From Stigmatella aurantiaca DW4/3-1 (GTDB lineage Bacteria; Myxococcota; Myxococcia; Myxococcales; Myxococcaceae): a DNA stretch of 64,000 bases. How positions within the stretch are numbered: the stretch's first letter is position 1; each line of letters begins with the position of its first letter. The translations under genes were made by a program, and so were the position numbers. Below are positions 19,396-28,298 of the stretch, piece by piece. The stretch covers positions 8,140,893 to 8,204,892 of the forward strand of contig NC_014623.1 of NCBI RefSeq assembly GCF_000165485.1, read 5' to 3'. The notes under the pieces were generated by a model. It was not told the DNA's origin and searched no databases. It worked only from the letters and a program-made list of their open reading frames with translations.

Positions 19396-20220
19396 CTACA
19401 GGCTGGCCAGGGCCACCCGGTACAGGGCGCGGTAGCCCATGCGGGGGGCGGGCTCGAAGCGATCCGCGCTGAAGACGCCCGAGAGCAGCGCCTGGCCTTC
19501 GGGGGTCTCCTGCAAGCCGAGCAGCGTCTCCTCCAGCTTGCCCGCGACCAGCGAAGGGACTCCCATGGACACCGGCACCCCATCGTTGGGCGCCTCCTCG
19601 GTGTAGGCGAGGAGCTCGAACTTATCGCCCGCGGAGGGCCCCAGGACCTTCTCGATCCCCGCGGTGAAGGACAGGCCCGTGGAGGCCGGCGGGCAGAAGA
19701 TGCTCGCCACGGCCGCCGTCCCCGAGAGCACCGCCTCCAGCGCCCCCCGGTAGGAGCCCGCGAAGTGCTGGGTGGAGAACGTCCGCGCAGGCTCCACGCC
19801 CTGCGACTTCAGGTAGGCGATGGGCAGCAGGTAGCCGGCCACGGCATCCCGGTCCACCCAGGCCGCGGGCAGCCCCTTGAGGCGCTCCACGGACAGCCCC
19901 GCGCCCACCTTGCAGACGAGGGCCGACCGGTAGGAGGACAGGCCCAGGCGCACGCCTCGCACCAGCACGCGCACGCCCATGGCCTCCGTGCGGGCACACA
20001 CGAACGGCGGCGCCCACGCGGCGTCCGCGCGCCCGGAGAGCAGATCCTTGGCCAGCACCTCGTAGCTGGCGGCCACGCTCACCTCCACGGGCCGGGCCAG
20101 CGCCCCCTGGAGGAAGGACATGAGCCGGTCCGCGCGCTCCCGCACGCCCTCGCTGCCCAGGGAGGGCGGCAGCTCGAAACGGAACGGGCTACGGGCCGGG
20201 GAAGGGGGGTTGACGGACAT
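19396..20220 (-). CDS. PhnD-like periplasmic-binding-fold protein without signal peptide
   Basis: 274 aa. The sequence FLQGALARPVEVSVAASYEVLAKDLLSGRADAAWAPP matches the phosphate/phosphonate-binding PhnD family, split here as separate short motifs. FSTQHFAGSYRGALEAVLSG matches the second lobe. There is no signal peptide or lipobox and no ABC transporter next to it, so it is probably a cytoplasmic ligand sensor or scaffold rather than a transport component. It is the last gene of the ttcA-TerB-PhnD set, 9 bp after the TerB-like gene. Ligand unknown. Confidence 0.75.
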   Translation of the reverse strand: MSVNPPSPARSPFRFELPPSLGSEGVRERADRLMSFLQGALARPVEVSVAASYEVLAKDLLSGRADAAWAPPFVCARTEAMGVRVLVRGVRLGLSSYRSALVCKVGAGLSVERLKGLPAAWVDRDAVAGYLLPIAYLKSQGVEPARTFSTQHFAGSYRGALEAVLSGTAAVASIFCPPASTGLSFTAGIEKVLGPSAGDKFELLAYTEEAPNDGVPVSMGVPSLVAGKLEETLLGLQETPEGQALLSGVFSADRFEPAPRMGYRALYRVALASL

Positions 20221-20229
20221 AAATGAAGT

Positions 20230-21060
20230 CTAAGCCCCCGAGCCCTTGTCCAGCCGCGCCACCTCATCATCCGCCAGGCCGAAGGTGGCCTGGAGCAACT
20301 CCAGGAGACGCTGCTCGGCGGGGCTGGCCTGGCCCGAGGCATGAGCGATCTTCGTGGCCAGCCGGTAGGCCTTCATCCGCTGCGAGTGCGTCGTCAACCC
20401 ATGGGCCAGCACCTGGAGCCGCCGGGGCAGCCCCTCGGTGGCCAGCGCCGACACGGCCTCGCCCACGAACCCCTGGGCCCGCTCCGGGCTGACCTCCTGG
20501 AAGATGGGATCCGCCGCGAGGCTCTCCACGAGCGCCCGGGCCTCGGCCTCTCTGAGCTTGCCGTCCGCGGCACTCACCAGCACCATCACCTCGGCATACA
20601 GGCGCTCCAGCGGCTCGCCCAGCGCCTCGGACAGGCTGCCGCCCTTCTCGATGATGTCGATGATCTGCGCCACCTCGTCCTCGGAGATGCCGAGCGCGGC
20701 CTGGATCGTCTTGAGCAGCCCCAGCTCCAGCTTGGTGGCGCGCTGGTCCGCGAAGGCCACCGCCGCGGCCAGGCCGAAGGCCAGCATCCGGTTCTTGTGG
20801 TCCGGCAGCCGGGAGCGCAGCGAGGCGAGCACGGCCTGGAGGTCCGTCGCCTCCGACAGCCGCAGGGCGCTGTTCTCCACCAGGGCATTGAGCTCGTCGG
20901 CGCTGGTTCCCTCGAACTCCGGGCGCTCGATGACACGGCGGAGCAACGTCTGCATCTCCCGCTGGGAGACGGAGCCGTCGGCGATGGCCGCCAACAACAT
21001 CGTCTCGATCAGTGCGGCGTTCCGCTGCTTACGGGCGGTCAAGGCCTGCTCTCGAGGCAT
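20230..21060 (-). CDS. tandem TerB-like helical protein
   Basis: 276 aa, all-helical, cytoplasmic. Two copies of the TerB/DjlA-N-like pattern can be seen: [19 protein letters not shown] near residue 18 and [20 protein letters not shown] near 158. Each carries an acidic A(I/S)ADGxVxxxE turn that in TerB can bind metal, with further related helices at ~95 and ~230. Its start overlaps the ttcA 3' end by 22 bp and the next gene begins 9 bp after its stop, so all three are translated as one unit. TerB-type proteins are tied to stress and metal responses; the role beside a tRNA thiolase is unknown. Confidence 0.75.
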   Translation of the reverse strand: MPREQALTARKQRNAALIETMLLAAIADGSVSQREMQTLLRRVIERPEFEGTSADELNALVENSALRLSEATDLQAVLASLRSRLPDHKNRMLAFGLAAAVAFADQRATKLELGLLKTIQAALGISEDEVAQIIDIIEKGGSLSEALGEPLERLYAEVMVLVSAADGKLREAEARALVESLAADPIFQEVSPERAQGFVGEAVSALATEGLPRRLQVLAHGLTTHSQRMKAYRLATKIAHASGQASPAEQRLLELLQATFGLADDEVARLDKGSGA

Positions 21061-21878
21061 ACGCGGGCGTTCCCTTCAGGGTGGGGGGTGGCGGGAGAGG
21101 CTTCTTCCTTCGCATCGGGAGAGAAGAAGTCGAAAAGTTCGCGGTCCATCAGGTGGCTGGGCCGCACGTTGCCCATCGCCGACAGGAGGCTCTGGCGGAC
21201 GTTGGGAATCTCGCGGCCCAGCTCCTCCACCAGCCGCTGCATGCGCTTGCGCTGCAGGTTCTCCTGCGAGCCGCACAAGTCACACGGGATGATGGGGAAG
21301 CCCTTCAGCTCGGCGAACTGGGCAATCTCCTTCTCGGGCGCGTAGCACAGCGGCCGGATGACGGTGTTGCGCCCGTCATCGCTGCGCAGCAAGGGCGGCA
21401 TCGCCTTGAGCGAGCCCGCGAAGAAGAGGTTGAGCAACAGCGTGTGGATGAGATCGTCCCGGTGGTGCCCCAGGGCAATCTTGGTGCACCCCAGCTCCAC
21501 CGCCGCCGTATAGAGGATGCCCCGGCGCATCCGCGAGCAGACCGAGCACTGCGTCTTGCCGGGCGGCGTCTTCTCCAGGACGATGCTGTACGTATCCTCC
21601 TTCAGCATCTTGTAGGGGTAGCCCTCCTTCTGGAAGTACCCCTCCAGCGTGTCCGCGGGGAACCCCGGGTGGCCTTGATCCAGGTTCACCGCCAACAGCT
21701 CGAAGCGCACCGGGGCGCGCCGCTGCATCTCCCGCAGCAGGTACAGCAAGGTGTAGGAGTCCTTGCCACCTGACACCCCGACCATGATGCGGTCGCCTTC
21801 TTGAATCAGACCAAAGTCCGAGATGGCCCTGCCCAGGTGACCGAGCAGGTTCTTTTCCAGCCGTTGGATGTCGCTCAT
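21039..21878 (-). CDS. ttcA: tRNA 2-thiocytidine biosynthesis protein TtcA
   Basis: 279 aa. The N-type PP-loop [11 protein letters not shown] is present, as are CSVC ([12 protein letters not shown]) and CDLCGSQ, whose cysteines hold the Fe-S cluster of Ttc[21 protein letters not shown] is also typical. The enzyme thiolates C32 of certain tRNAs using ATP in the cytoplasm. It heads an operon with the TerB-like and PhnD-like genes. The C-terminal ~30 residues extend past the core family. It is divergent from the RNase D gene at 21957; both act on tRNA, so a shared control region is plausible. Confidence 0.92.
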   Translation of the reverse strand: MSDIQRLEKNLLGHLGRAISDFGLIQEGDRIMVGVSGGKDSYTLLYLLREMQRRAPVRFELLAVNLDQGHPGFPADTLEGYFQKEGYPYKMLKEDTYSIVLEKTPPGKTQCSVCSRMRRGILYTAAVELGCTKIALGHHRDDLIHTLLLNLFFAGSLKAMPPLLRSDDGRNTVIRPLCYAPEKEIAQFAELKGFPIIPCDLCGSQENLQRKRMQRLVEELGREIPNVRQSLLSAMGNVRPSHLMDRELFDFFSPDAKEEASPATPHPEGNARVCLESRP

Positions 21879-21915
21879 GGCCGGCCCATCCTACCGATGA
21901 CGGGGGAAAAAACAC

Positions 21916-21927
21916 GTGACACGTCAC
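21916..21927. promoter_or_regulatory. short inverted repeat between ttcA and the RNase D gene
   Basis: GTGAC-AC-GTCAC sits in the 78-bp divergent intergenic region, 38 bp from the ttcA start and 30 bp from the RNase D start. It could be a half-site pair for a regulator of both genes; it is too short to be certain. Confidence 0.3.
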
Positions 21928-21956
21928 AGTCCGGGTCCGCTAGCCTGTCTGCCGCG

Positions 21957-23126
21957 ATGCCGATCTATCCGCAGGGAGCCTTGGACGTGGTGGATGCCTC
22001 GAGCGCCCAGGAGGCTGCCCGGACGCTGGCCACCGCGGGGGAACTCGCCGTGGATCTGGAAGCCGACTCGATGCACGCCTTCCGGGCCCGGCTGTGCTTC
22101 CTTCAGGTGGCCACCCCCACGGACATCTTTCTGTTCGACACGCTGGCCCCCGGGGTCGATGCCTCCCTGCTTGCCCCCTTGATGGCGGATCCGGAGCGGA
22201 CCAAGTACTTCCACGCCGCCCAGGGGGACTTGCAGTTCCTGGCCGAGGCGGGCATCCGCGTGCGCGGCCTGTTCGACACCCACCGGGCCGCCACCCTGCT
22301 CGGTTGGCCCAAGGTGGGCCTGGCCGACATCGCCCGGGAGCGCCTGGGGGTGGAGCTGCCCAAGGAGCACCAGCAGTCAGACTTCTCCCTGCGCCCCCTG
22401 CCCCCGGAGATGCGCGAGTACATCGCCAACGACGTGCGCTACCTGTGCGAGCTGGGGCGCCAGGTGCGAGAGGCCTGCCGGACCGCGGGCATCCTGGAGG
22501 AGGTGCTCCTGGACTGCGACCGGATGTGCGAGGAGGCGGTTGCCCGGCCGGATGTCGGCGCGGACTTCAAGCCGAAGCTGCCGCGCTCGGGCCTCTCCCC
22601 GGTGCAGCTCACCCTGGCCCATGCCGTGGCGCACGCCCTGCACACCAAGCGCCTGGAGTGGGCCGAGAAGGCCAACGTGCCCATGGGCCGGATGCTGTCC
22701 AACATGGCCATTGGCGACATCGCGGTGAAACTGCCGGCCAACCCCAAGGAGCTGGCGCGCGCCGCGGGCGTCCGGGGCGGCTTCGTCCGGGAACATGGCG
22801 AAGAGACGCTCGCCATCGTCCGTGAGCTGCTGGAGCTGTCCCGCAAGGGGGAGCTGAAACCTGGCCGCGAGGCCAAGGACAGCGCCCGGGACGCCCACCG
22901 GCGCAAGCGCGAGGAGGCCCTCAAGGCGTTCCGCTCCGAGAAGGCCGCGGCCCGCAAGGTCACCCCCTCGGTGGTGCTCCCCAATGCGCTCCTGGAGGCG
23001 CTGGCCACACATCCTCCTCGCTCTGTCGAGGAACTCTCCCAGCTGCCGTGGTTCGGCGAGAAGCGGCTGGGCCTCTATGGGGCGGACCTGATCGCCCTCC
23101 TCGCCCAGGAAACGAAGGCCTCCTGA
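21957..23126 (+). CDS. rnd: ribonuclease D-like 3'-5' exonuclease with HRDC domain
   Basis: 389 aa from the ATG at 21957; the open frame reaches back into the ttcA promoter. The DEDD exonuclease motifs are visible: Asp33 and Glu35 in AVDLEADSM, the second in FHAAQGDLQFL, and EYIANDVRYL as the DEDDy Asp/Tyr motif. An HRDC domain (LTLAHAVAHALHTKRLEWAEK onward) covers about 205-290. A Lys/Arg-rich linker and a second helical C-terminal segment follow. It trims the 3' ends of tRNA and other small RNAs. Length fits the family. Confidence 0.88.
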   Translation: MPIYPQGALDVVDASSAQEAARTLATAGELAVDLEADSMHAFRARLCFLQVATPTDIFLFDTLAPGVDASLLAPLMADPERTKYFHAAQGDLQFLAEAGIRVRGLFDTHRAATLLGWPKVGLADIARERLGVELPKEHQQSDFSLRPLPPEMREYIANDVRYLCELGRQVREACRTAGILEEVLLDCDRMCEEAVARPDVGADFKPKLPRSGLSPVQLTLAHAVAHALHTKRLEWAEKANVPMGRMLSNMAIGDIAVKLPANPKELARAAGVRGGFVREHGEETLAIVRELLELSRKGELKPGREAKDSARDAHRRKREEALKAFRSEKAAARKVTPSVVLPNALLEALATHPPRSVEELSQLPWFGEKRLGLYGADLIALLAQETKAS

Positions 23127-23277
23127 GGGCCGGCCTTCGAGCACGCCGACATTCGAGCACAATGTAGGCCGCCAAGGCGTCTCAGCCCTTGGGAAATAAG
23201 GAGTGGTGACTGAGGATCGTCAGTTGCGACGTGGCAGTCCGTGCATAGTTTTGAAACCGCTGTGGAGGGTGGCCGGG

Positions 23278-23631
23278 ATGATGGGTGCGATGATGGGTGT
23301 GGCGAGGGCGGACATCTCACAGTGCATTACTGCCAGTGTGCGTTGCCAGGCCTCGTGTGAGGCGGGGATTGCGCGGCTGGTTTCCGAAGGCCATCCGGCC
23401 GACAGCGAGCCGGTCCGGCTGCTGCGTCAGTGCGCGGAGCTGTGCGAGCTGAATGCACGGGCGCTCCGCAAGGAGAGCAGTCTGGCCCGGCGAACGGCGA
23501 GCATCTGCTTCGAGCTGAGCAGCCAGGTGGCGCGCACCGCGTGGTTGGATCCCAACGCCTCGAGCGCCACGCTCGCGCGCGACGCGCTGTTCATGGCGCG
23601 GGCCTGCCGGTTGCTGCTCTTCTCCAACTGA
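23278..23631 (+). CDS. small Cys-containing four-helix protein, DUF326/Csp-like
   Basis: 117 aa from the ATG at 23278, 8 bp after GGAGGG; further ATGs at 23281, 23290 and 23293 are possible. The sequence CITASVRCQASCEAGIARL, then LLRQCAELCELNARAL and ASICFELSSQVA, follows the helix/Cys spacing of four-helix copper-binding (DUF326, Csp-like) proteins but has fewer cysteines (about eight) than copper-storage members. A copper-binding role is therefore doubtful. The short hydrophobic Met/Ala-rich N-terminus could be a degenerate signal. Confidence 0.6.
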   Translation: MMGAMMGVARADISQCITASVRCQASCEAGIARLVSEGHPADSEPVRLLRQCAELCELNARALRKESSLARRTASICFELSSQVARTAWLDPNASSATLARDALFMARACRLLLFSN

Positions 23632-23701
23632 AGCGGCGGCTCCAGCACGTCTTGTCAGCCAGAGGGGCCCCGGGTAGGAGGCACGCGGAAGAGGTGCCTC
23701 C

Positions 23702-24256
23702 ATGAAGAACCCCTTTCTCATCGGTCCCCGGCTCTACTTCCGCCCCATCGAGCGCGAGGATGCGCCTCAGCTCGCGGTGTTCGTGAATGACCCGAGCGTG
23801 CGCCGCCTGCTGCTGCTGCACCGCCCGCTGAACGTGGCGCAGGAGTACGCCTTCGTGGAGTCGCTGGAGCGCGATCAGCACCAGGTGGTGCTCGGCATCG
23901 CGCGCCACGAGAGTCCGGAGCTGATTGGCGTCACCAACCTGTTCGGTCTGGACTTCCGGAGCCGGCGGGCGGAGTTCGGCCTCATCATCGGAGACCGCTC
24001 GCAGTGGGGCCAGGGGTATGGCACCGAGGCCACGCGGATGATGCTGGACTATGGTTTCGGCACGCTGAACCTGAACCGCGTGTGGCTTCAGGTGTTCGCC
24101 CACCACGCGGCGGGAATCCGCGCCTACGAGAAGGCGGGCTTCCGGCGCGAGGGCGTGCAGCGCGAGCAGCACTACGCGGAAGGCACGTTCGTGGACGCGG
24201 TGCTGATGGGCATCCTGCGCGCGGAGTGGATGCCGCTGACCCTCCCCTCGCCGTAG
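23702..24256 (+). CDS. GNAT-family N-acetyltransferase (RimJ/RimL-like)
   Basis: 184 aa. It begins LYFRPIEREDAPQL, has the acetyl-CoA loop QWGQGYGTEATRMML (about residues 101-115), and ends with NRVWLQVFAHHAAGIRAYEKAGFRREG, the usual RimJ/RimL-type pattern, split here by its motifs. It transfers an acetyl group to a protein N-terminus or small amine in the cytoplasm; substrate unknown. It converges with the carboxypeptidase gene, 13 bp apart. A GAGGTG site lies just before the ATG. Confidence 0.88.
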   Translation: MKNPFLIGPRLYFRPIEREDAPQLAVFVNDPSVRRLLLLHRPLNVAQEYAFVESLERDQHQVVLGIARHESPELIGVTNLFGLDFRSRRAEFGLIIGDRSQWGQGYGTEATRMMLDYGFGTLNLNRVWLQVFAHHAAGIRAYEKAGFRREGVQREQHYAEGTFVDAVLMGILRAEWMPLTLPSP

Positions 24257-24269
24257 CCGGGCCCCCGGC

Positions 24270-25772
24270 CTACAGGGAGACGCCATAAAGGGCGCCATAC
24301 TTCTCCCGGAGGTACGCCAGGAAATCGGCGTCCGTGAGCCCGTGTCCCGTCACCTGCTGGATGAGCTCCTCGGCGGGCAGCCGGTAGCCTTGGCGATGGA
24401 CGTGGGTGCGCAGCCAGTCCCGCAGCGGCAGCAACTCCCCCCGCTCGAGGTGCGCGGTCAGGTCCGGGAGCGCCCGCTCGGCGGCGCGAAACAGCGAGGC
24501 CGAGTAGAGGTTCCCCAGGGCATAGGTGGGGAAGTAGCCGAACTCGCCCCAGGCCCAGTGGATGTCCTGGAGGACGCCCAGGGTGTCATCGGGCGGGGTG
24601 ATGCCGAGGTAGCGCCGCATGCGCTCGTTCCACGCGGAGGGCACCTCGGAGAGCGGCAGCTCATCGTGAATGAGCAGCAGTTCCAGCTCGTAGCGCAGGA
24701 CGATGTGGAGGTTGTACGTCACCTCGTCCGCCTCGGTGCGGATGAGCGAGGGGCTCACGCGGTTGGCGGCGGCGAGGAAGCCCTCCAACCCCACCCCCGC
24801 GAGGGCCTCCGGGAAGGCTTGCTCCAGCAAGGGGAAGAAGTGCACCCAGAAGGCGCGGCTGCGGCCCACCACGTTCTCCCAGAGGCGCGACTGGGACTCG
24901 TGCAGGCCCATGGAGGGGGCGGCGGCGAGCGGCGTTCGGTAGTGGGCCTCGTCGAAGCCCTGCTCGTACAAGCCATGCCCCGCCTCGTGGATGGTGCTGA
25001 AGAAGGCGTTGAGGGGGTTGGCCTCGTCGAGCCGGGTGGTGAGGCGCACGTCCTGGGGGTGCGTCCCGCCCGTGAAGGGATGAATGCTGCGGTCCTGCCG
25101 GCCCGCCTCCAAGTCGAACCCCACGGCCTCCAGGAGCCGCAAGGTGAAGCGCCACTGGGCTTCCGTGTCGAAGCGCCGGCCCTCCAGGGGGTTGCGCACC
25201 TGCCGGGGGGCGGCGGCCAGGGCGGCGGCCATGGGGATGAGCGCGTCCCGCAGCGCGGCGAGCACCGGCGTGAGGCGAGCCACGCGCATGCCCGGCTCGT
25301 AGCCCTCGAGGAGCGCGTCATACCGCTCGCCGCCGTGGCCATAGGCGTCGGCCTGCTCGCGGCGCAGCGCCAGCATCCGCTCCAAGGCGGGCTGGAAGAG
25401 GGCAAAGCGCTTCTCCTTGCGCGCCTGACGCCAGGCGGAGAGGCCATGGCTCTGCGCCTCGGCGAGCGCCTTCACCAGGGCCTGGGGGACCCGCACGGCG
25501 CGGTCCCGCTCGTGGGTGAGCACCCGCACCATGGCGTGCTGGTCCCGGTCGAGGCCCTTCTGACCGGCGGCCCAGGCGAGCACCTCCCCGAGGCGCGGAT
25601 CCACGAGGCGCTCGTGGTAGAGCCCCTGGAGGGTGGAGAGCTGATGGGCCCGAGCCCCTTCCGCCTTGGAGGGCAAATAGGTCTCCTGGTCCCAGGTGGC
25701 CAGGCCGATGACGCCTCCCAGATCCTTGAGTTCCTGCATCCGGGCGAGCAGAGAGGGAAAGGTTCGGTCCAT
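24270..25772 (-). CDS. M32 metallocarboxypeptidase (carboxypeptidase Taq family)
   Basis: 500 aa, the full length of the family. The zinc site HEAGH (His262, Glu263, His266) lies in FFSTIHEAGHGLYEQG, and the third ligand region HESQSRLWENVVGRS starts at His291. The family's DVRLTTR segment precedes them and PDDTLGVLQDIHW follows. It removes C-terminal residues from peptides in the cytoplasm, with broad specificity. No signal peptide. It is divergent from the unknown gene at 25827, with 54 bp between them. Confidence 0.93.
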   Translation of the reverse strand: MDRTFPSLLARMQELKDLGGVIGLATWDQETYLPSKAEGARAHQLSTLQGLYHERLVDPRLGEVLAWAAGQKGLDRDQHAMVRVLTHERDRAVRVPQALVKALAEAQSHGLSAWRQARKEKRFALFQPALERMLALRREQADAYGHGGERYDALLEGYEPGMRVARLTPVLAALRDALIPMAAALAAAPRQVRNPLEGRRFDTEAQWRFTLRLLEAVGFDLEAGRQDRSIHPFTGGTHPQDVRLTTRLDEANPLNAFFSTIHEAGHGLYEQGFDEAHYRTPLAAAPSMGLHESQSRLWENVVGRSRAFWVHFFPLLEQAFPEALAGVGLEGFLAAANRVSPSLIRTEADEVTYNLHIVLRYELELLLIHDELPLSEVPSAWNERMRRYLGITPPDDTLGVLQDIHWAWGEFGYFPTYALGNLYSASLFRAAERALPDLTAHLERGELLPLRDWLRTHVHRQGYRLPAEELIQQVTGHGLTDADFLAYLREKYGALYGVSL

Positions 25773-25826
25773 GGCACTGTTCTAGGCCATCCCGGATCCG
25801 GCGGGCAGTGCTACCTTGGCCGCACC

Positions 25827-26369
25827 ATGGCCAGTGTGCAGAAGTTCTTCATGGCGCCCGACGATGAGGTCGCCCTCTTCCGCTTCCTCGAGCGCTTTGT
25901 CATCGAGGTGTACCCCCGGCGCGTCCCGCCCGGCTGGGAGACCTTCCGGGCCACCGAGGAAAATGTCTCCCGGCTGCCAGAGGAGGACCTCTACCTGGTG
26001 GCCTCCGAGATTGGCGCCGCCCAGGTGGACAAGGTGAAGCGGGGGCCCGACAAGGGCTTCTGGCGCATCGACGAAGTGCGCTCGCCGGTCATCTTCCTGG
26101 AGCGCTCGCGGAAGAACGAGGAAGGCGAGTTGCTGAGCGGCATGCTCTGGGCGGAGCTGGACGTCACCCCGCAGACGGGCCGCAAGGACGCGGCCCCCGA
26201 TCGCTTCCGGGGCCTGTTCCGCGAAATCGAGGAGTACCTGAGGAAGACCTACCGCAAGGGCGACCCCAAGGCGTTCCTCGTGGGGCCCAAGGCGGCCCGC
26301 CTCTATAAGGAGGGGCTGGTGCTCCGGGACTCGGCCCACCGAGGGGGGACGGTCGTCCCCTTCAAGTAA
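25827..26369 (+). CDS. conserved-looking protein of unknown function, 180 aa
   Basis: The start is the ATG at 25827; the frame stays open far upstream but there it is antisense to the carboxypeptidase gene. I do not recognise a family. The sequence is soluble, charged and ordered throughout: MASVQKFFMAPDDEVALF at the start, an SPVIFLERSRKNEEGEL strand region in the middle and a Lys/Arg-rich C-terminal half. No signal, membrane span or cysteine cluster. It is convergent with RF3, 16 bp apart. Codon use matches its neighbours, so it is most likely a genuine gene. Confidence 0.7.
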   Translation: MASVQKFFMAPDDEVALFRFLERFVIEVYPRRVPPGWETFRATEENVSRLPEEDLYLVASEIGAAQVDKVKRGPDKGFWRIDEVRSPVIFLERSRKNEEGELLSGMLWAELDVTPQTGRKDAAPDRFRGLFREIEEYLRKTYRKGDPKAFLVGPKAARLYKEGLVLRDSAHRGGTVVPFK

Positions 26370-26385
26370 GCGGCGCGCCTTTCGC

Positions 26386-28011
26386 TCAGGCGCCGGCGGC
26401 CGCCTGGGCGACGGTGTGGAGCTGGGGTGCCTCGTTGAGGAACTTCAGCTCCGGGTGCTTCTGCTCGGCGTGCTGGAGCGCCCAATCGTCGCGGAAGAGC
26501 ACCAGCGGCAACCCATCCCGGTCCTGCACCGTCTGCCGGTTGCCCTCCCAATCGAAGGCCTTGGGATCGAAGTTCGGCCCCACCACCCAGCGCGCGTGGC
26601 TGAACGGCAGCCGGTCCAGGGCGATCTTCGCCCCGTACTCGTGCTCGAGCCGGTACTGGAGCACCTCGAACTGGAGCGCGCCCACCACGCCCACGATGGG
26701 GTCCTTCATGCCCATCTGGAGCTGCTGGAAAATCTGGACCGTGCCCTCCTCGGAGAGCTGCTCCAGCCCCTTCTCCATCTGCTTGCGGCGCAGCGGATCC
26801 TTGCTGCGCACCACAGCGAAGTACTCCGGGCTGAAGCGCGGCACCGTGTCGAACACCACGCCCGCATCCTCCGCGAGCGAGTCGCCGATGCGGTACTGCC
26901 CCGGGTCGAACAGGCCGATGACGTCCCCGGGCCACGCATCCTCGATGGCGGTGCGCTCGGCGGCGAGGAACTGGCTGGGCTTGGCCAACCGCACCTCCTT
27001 GCCCAGCCGCGAGTGGTGCGCGCTCATCCCCTTCACGTAGCGGCCGGACACCACGCGCATGAAGGCGATGCGGTCGCGGTGCGCCGGGTCCATGTTCGCC
27101 TGGATCTTGAAGACGAAGCCCGCGAACTTCGGGCAGGAGGGCTCCCGGAGGCCATCCTTCGTCAAGCGCGCGGTGGGCGGCGGGGCCAGCTCCAGAAAGG
27201 CATCCAGGAAGGGGCGCACGCCAAAGTTGGTCATCGCCGAGCCGAAGAACATGGGCGTCAGCAGCCCCGCGTCGCTCTTCTCCCGGGTGAACTCGTCTCC
27301 GCCCACATCCAGCAGTTCGATGTCCTCGCGCAGCTGGGCCATCTCCTGCTCCGAGAGGATGGAGTGGATCTCCTCCGAATCCAGGGGGACGGAGCGCTCG
27401 GCCACCTCCTTCTCGCCGTGGTTGCCCTCGGCGCTGAAGACGTGGACCACGTTGGCCCGCCGGTCATACACCCCGCGGAACTCCGGCCCCATGCCGATGG
27501 GCCAGTTCATCGGATAGGAGCGGATGCCGAGCACCTGCTCCAGCTCGTCCATCAGCTCCAGCGGCGCGCGGCCATACCGGTCCAGCTTGTTGACGAAGGT
27601 GAAGATGGGGATGCCGCGCATGCGGCAGACCTTGAAGAGCTTCTTGGTCTGCGGCTCCACGCCCTTGGCCGCGTCGATGAGCATCACCGCCGCGTCCGCG
27701 GCCGCCAGCGTGCGGTAGGTGTCCTCGGAGAAGTCCTGGTGGCCCGGGGTGTCCAGCAGGTTCACCGCATGGTCCCGGTAGACGAACTGGAGCACCGAGG
27801 AGGTGACGGAGATGCCACGCTCCTTCTCGAGCTCCATCCAGTCACTGGTGGCGTGGCGGCGGGCCCGCTTGGCCTTCACGCTGCCGGCCAGATGGATGGC
27901 GCCACCGTAAAGCAGCAGCTTCTCGGTGAGCGTGGTTTTGCCCGCGTCGGGGTGGGAGATGATCGCGAAGGTGCGCCGCCGGGCGACCTCCTGCTGAAGC
28001 TCGGATGCCAT
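26386..28011 (-). CDS. prfC: peptide chain release factor 3 (RF3)
   Basis: 541 aa from the ATG at 28011. The start is placed by homology to the family N-terminus (QEVARRRTFAIISHPDAGK); no Shine-Dalgarno is visible there, and an open extension of 54 codons upstream is not family-like. G1 is SHPDAGKTT, G3 is DTPGHQDFSEDT and G4 is NKLDR. The translation-factor domains II and III follow, with RHATSDWMELEKERGIS as switch I, split by motif. The GTPase removes RF1/RF2 from ribosomes after peptide release. Divergent regulation is unknown; the 287 bp upstream to 28298 hold no gene. Confidence 0.95.
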   Translation of the reverse strand: MASELQQEVARRRTFAIISHPDAGKTTLTEKLLLYGGAIHLAGSVKAKRARRHATSDWMELEKERGISVTSSVLQFVYRDHAVNLLDTPGHQDFSEDTYRTLAAADAAVMLIDAAKGVEPQTKKLFKVCRMRGIPIFTFVNKLDRYGRAPLELMDELEQVLGIRSYPMNWPIGMGPEFRGVYDRRANVVHVFSAEGNHGEKEVAERSVPLDSEEIHSILSEQEMAQLREDIELLDVGGDEFTREKSDAGLLTPMFFGSAMTNFGVRPFLDAFLELAPPPTARLTKDGLREPSCPKFAGFVFKIQANMDPAHRDRIAFMRVVSGRYVKGMSAHHSRLGKEVRLAKPSQFLAAERTAIEDAWPGDVIGLFDPGQYRIGDSLAEDAGVVFDTVPRFSPEYFAVVRSKDPLRRKQMEKGLEQLSEEGTVQIFQQLQMGMKDPIVGVVGALQFEVLQYRLEHEYGAKIALDRLPFSHARWVVGPNFDPKAFDWEGNRQTVQDRDGLPLVLFRDDWALQHAEQKHPELKFLNEAPQLHTVAQAAAGA

Positions 28012-28150
28012 AACAGGGAGGGCAACTACCACGGGACGTATGTTTTTTCGCGGACTTCGCGCCCAGAGACTGCCTCCTGGCGCCCCGGTGGTTCGCTCCA
28101 GGGCTCCCTCTCCCCCTCGCGGAGCGTCCCCTGCCCCCCGCAAAGTGCGA

Positions 28151-28181
28151 CGCCGGAGGGTCTCGGGGAGCACCTCCGGCG
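28151..28181. terminator. 9-bp perfect hairpin in the prfC-lif gap
   Basis: CGCCGGAGG at 28151-28159 pairs exactly with CCTCCGGCG at 28173-28181 across a 13-nt loop. There is no U-tract. It lies between the 3' end of the lipase operon and the start of prfC and could be a secondary terminator or part of the prfC leader. Apart from this and the next hairpin I see nothing else in this 287-bp gap. Confidence 0.4.
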
Positions 28182-28266
28182 GCGCGGTGGACCGGTCTTG
28201 GGAATCCCCCTCCCTCGTTCCGGCCCGAGCCCTCGAAACAGGCCTCCGTGGGTTTTCGGATACTCA

Positions 28267-28289
28267 AACCCAGGAGTCCACCCTGGGTT
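28267..28289 (-). terminator. terminator-like hairpin after the lipase foldase gene
   Basis: AACCCAGG at 28267-28274 pairs with CCTGGGTT at 28282-28289 (7-nt loop), 9 nt beyond the foldase stop codon. On the minus strand it is followed by TTGAGT, only weakly U-rich. The position fits termination of the lipase-foldase transcript. Confidence 0.55.
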
Positions 28290-28298
28290 GCGGGAAAT

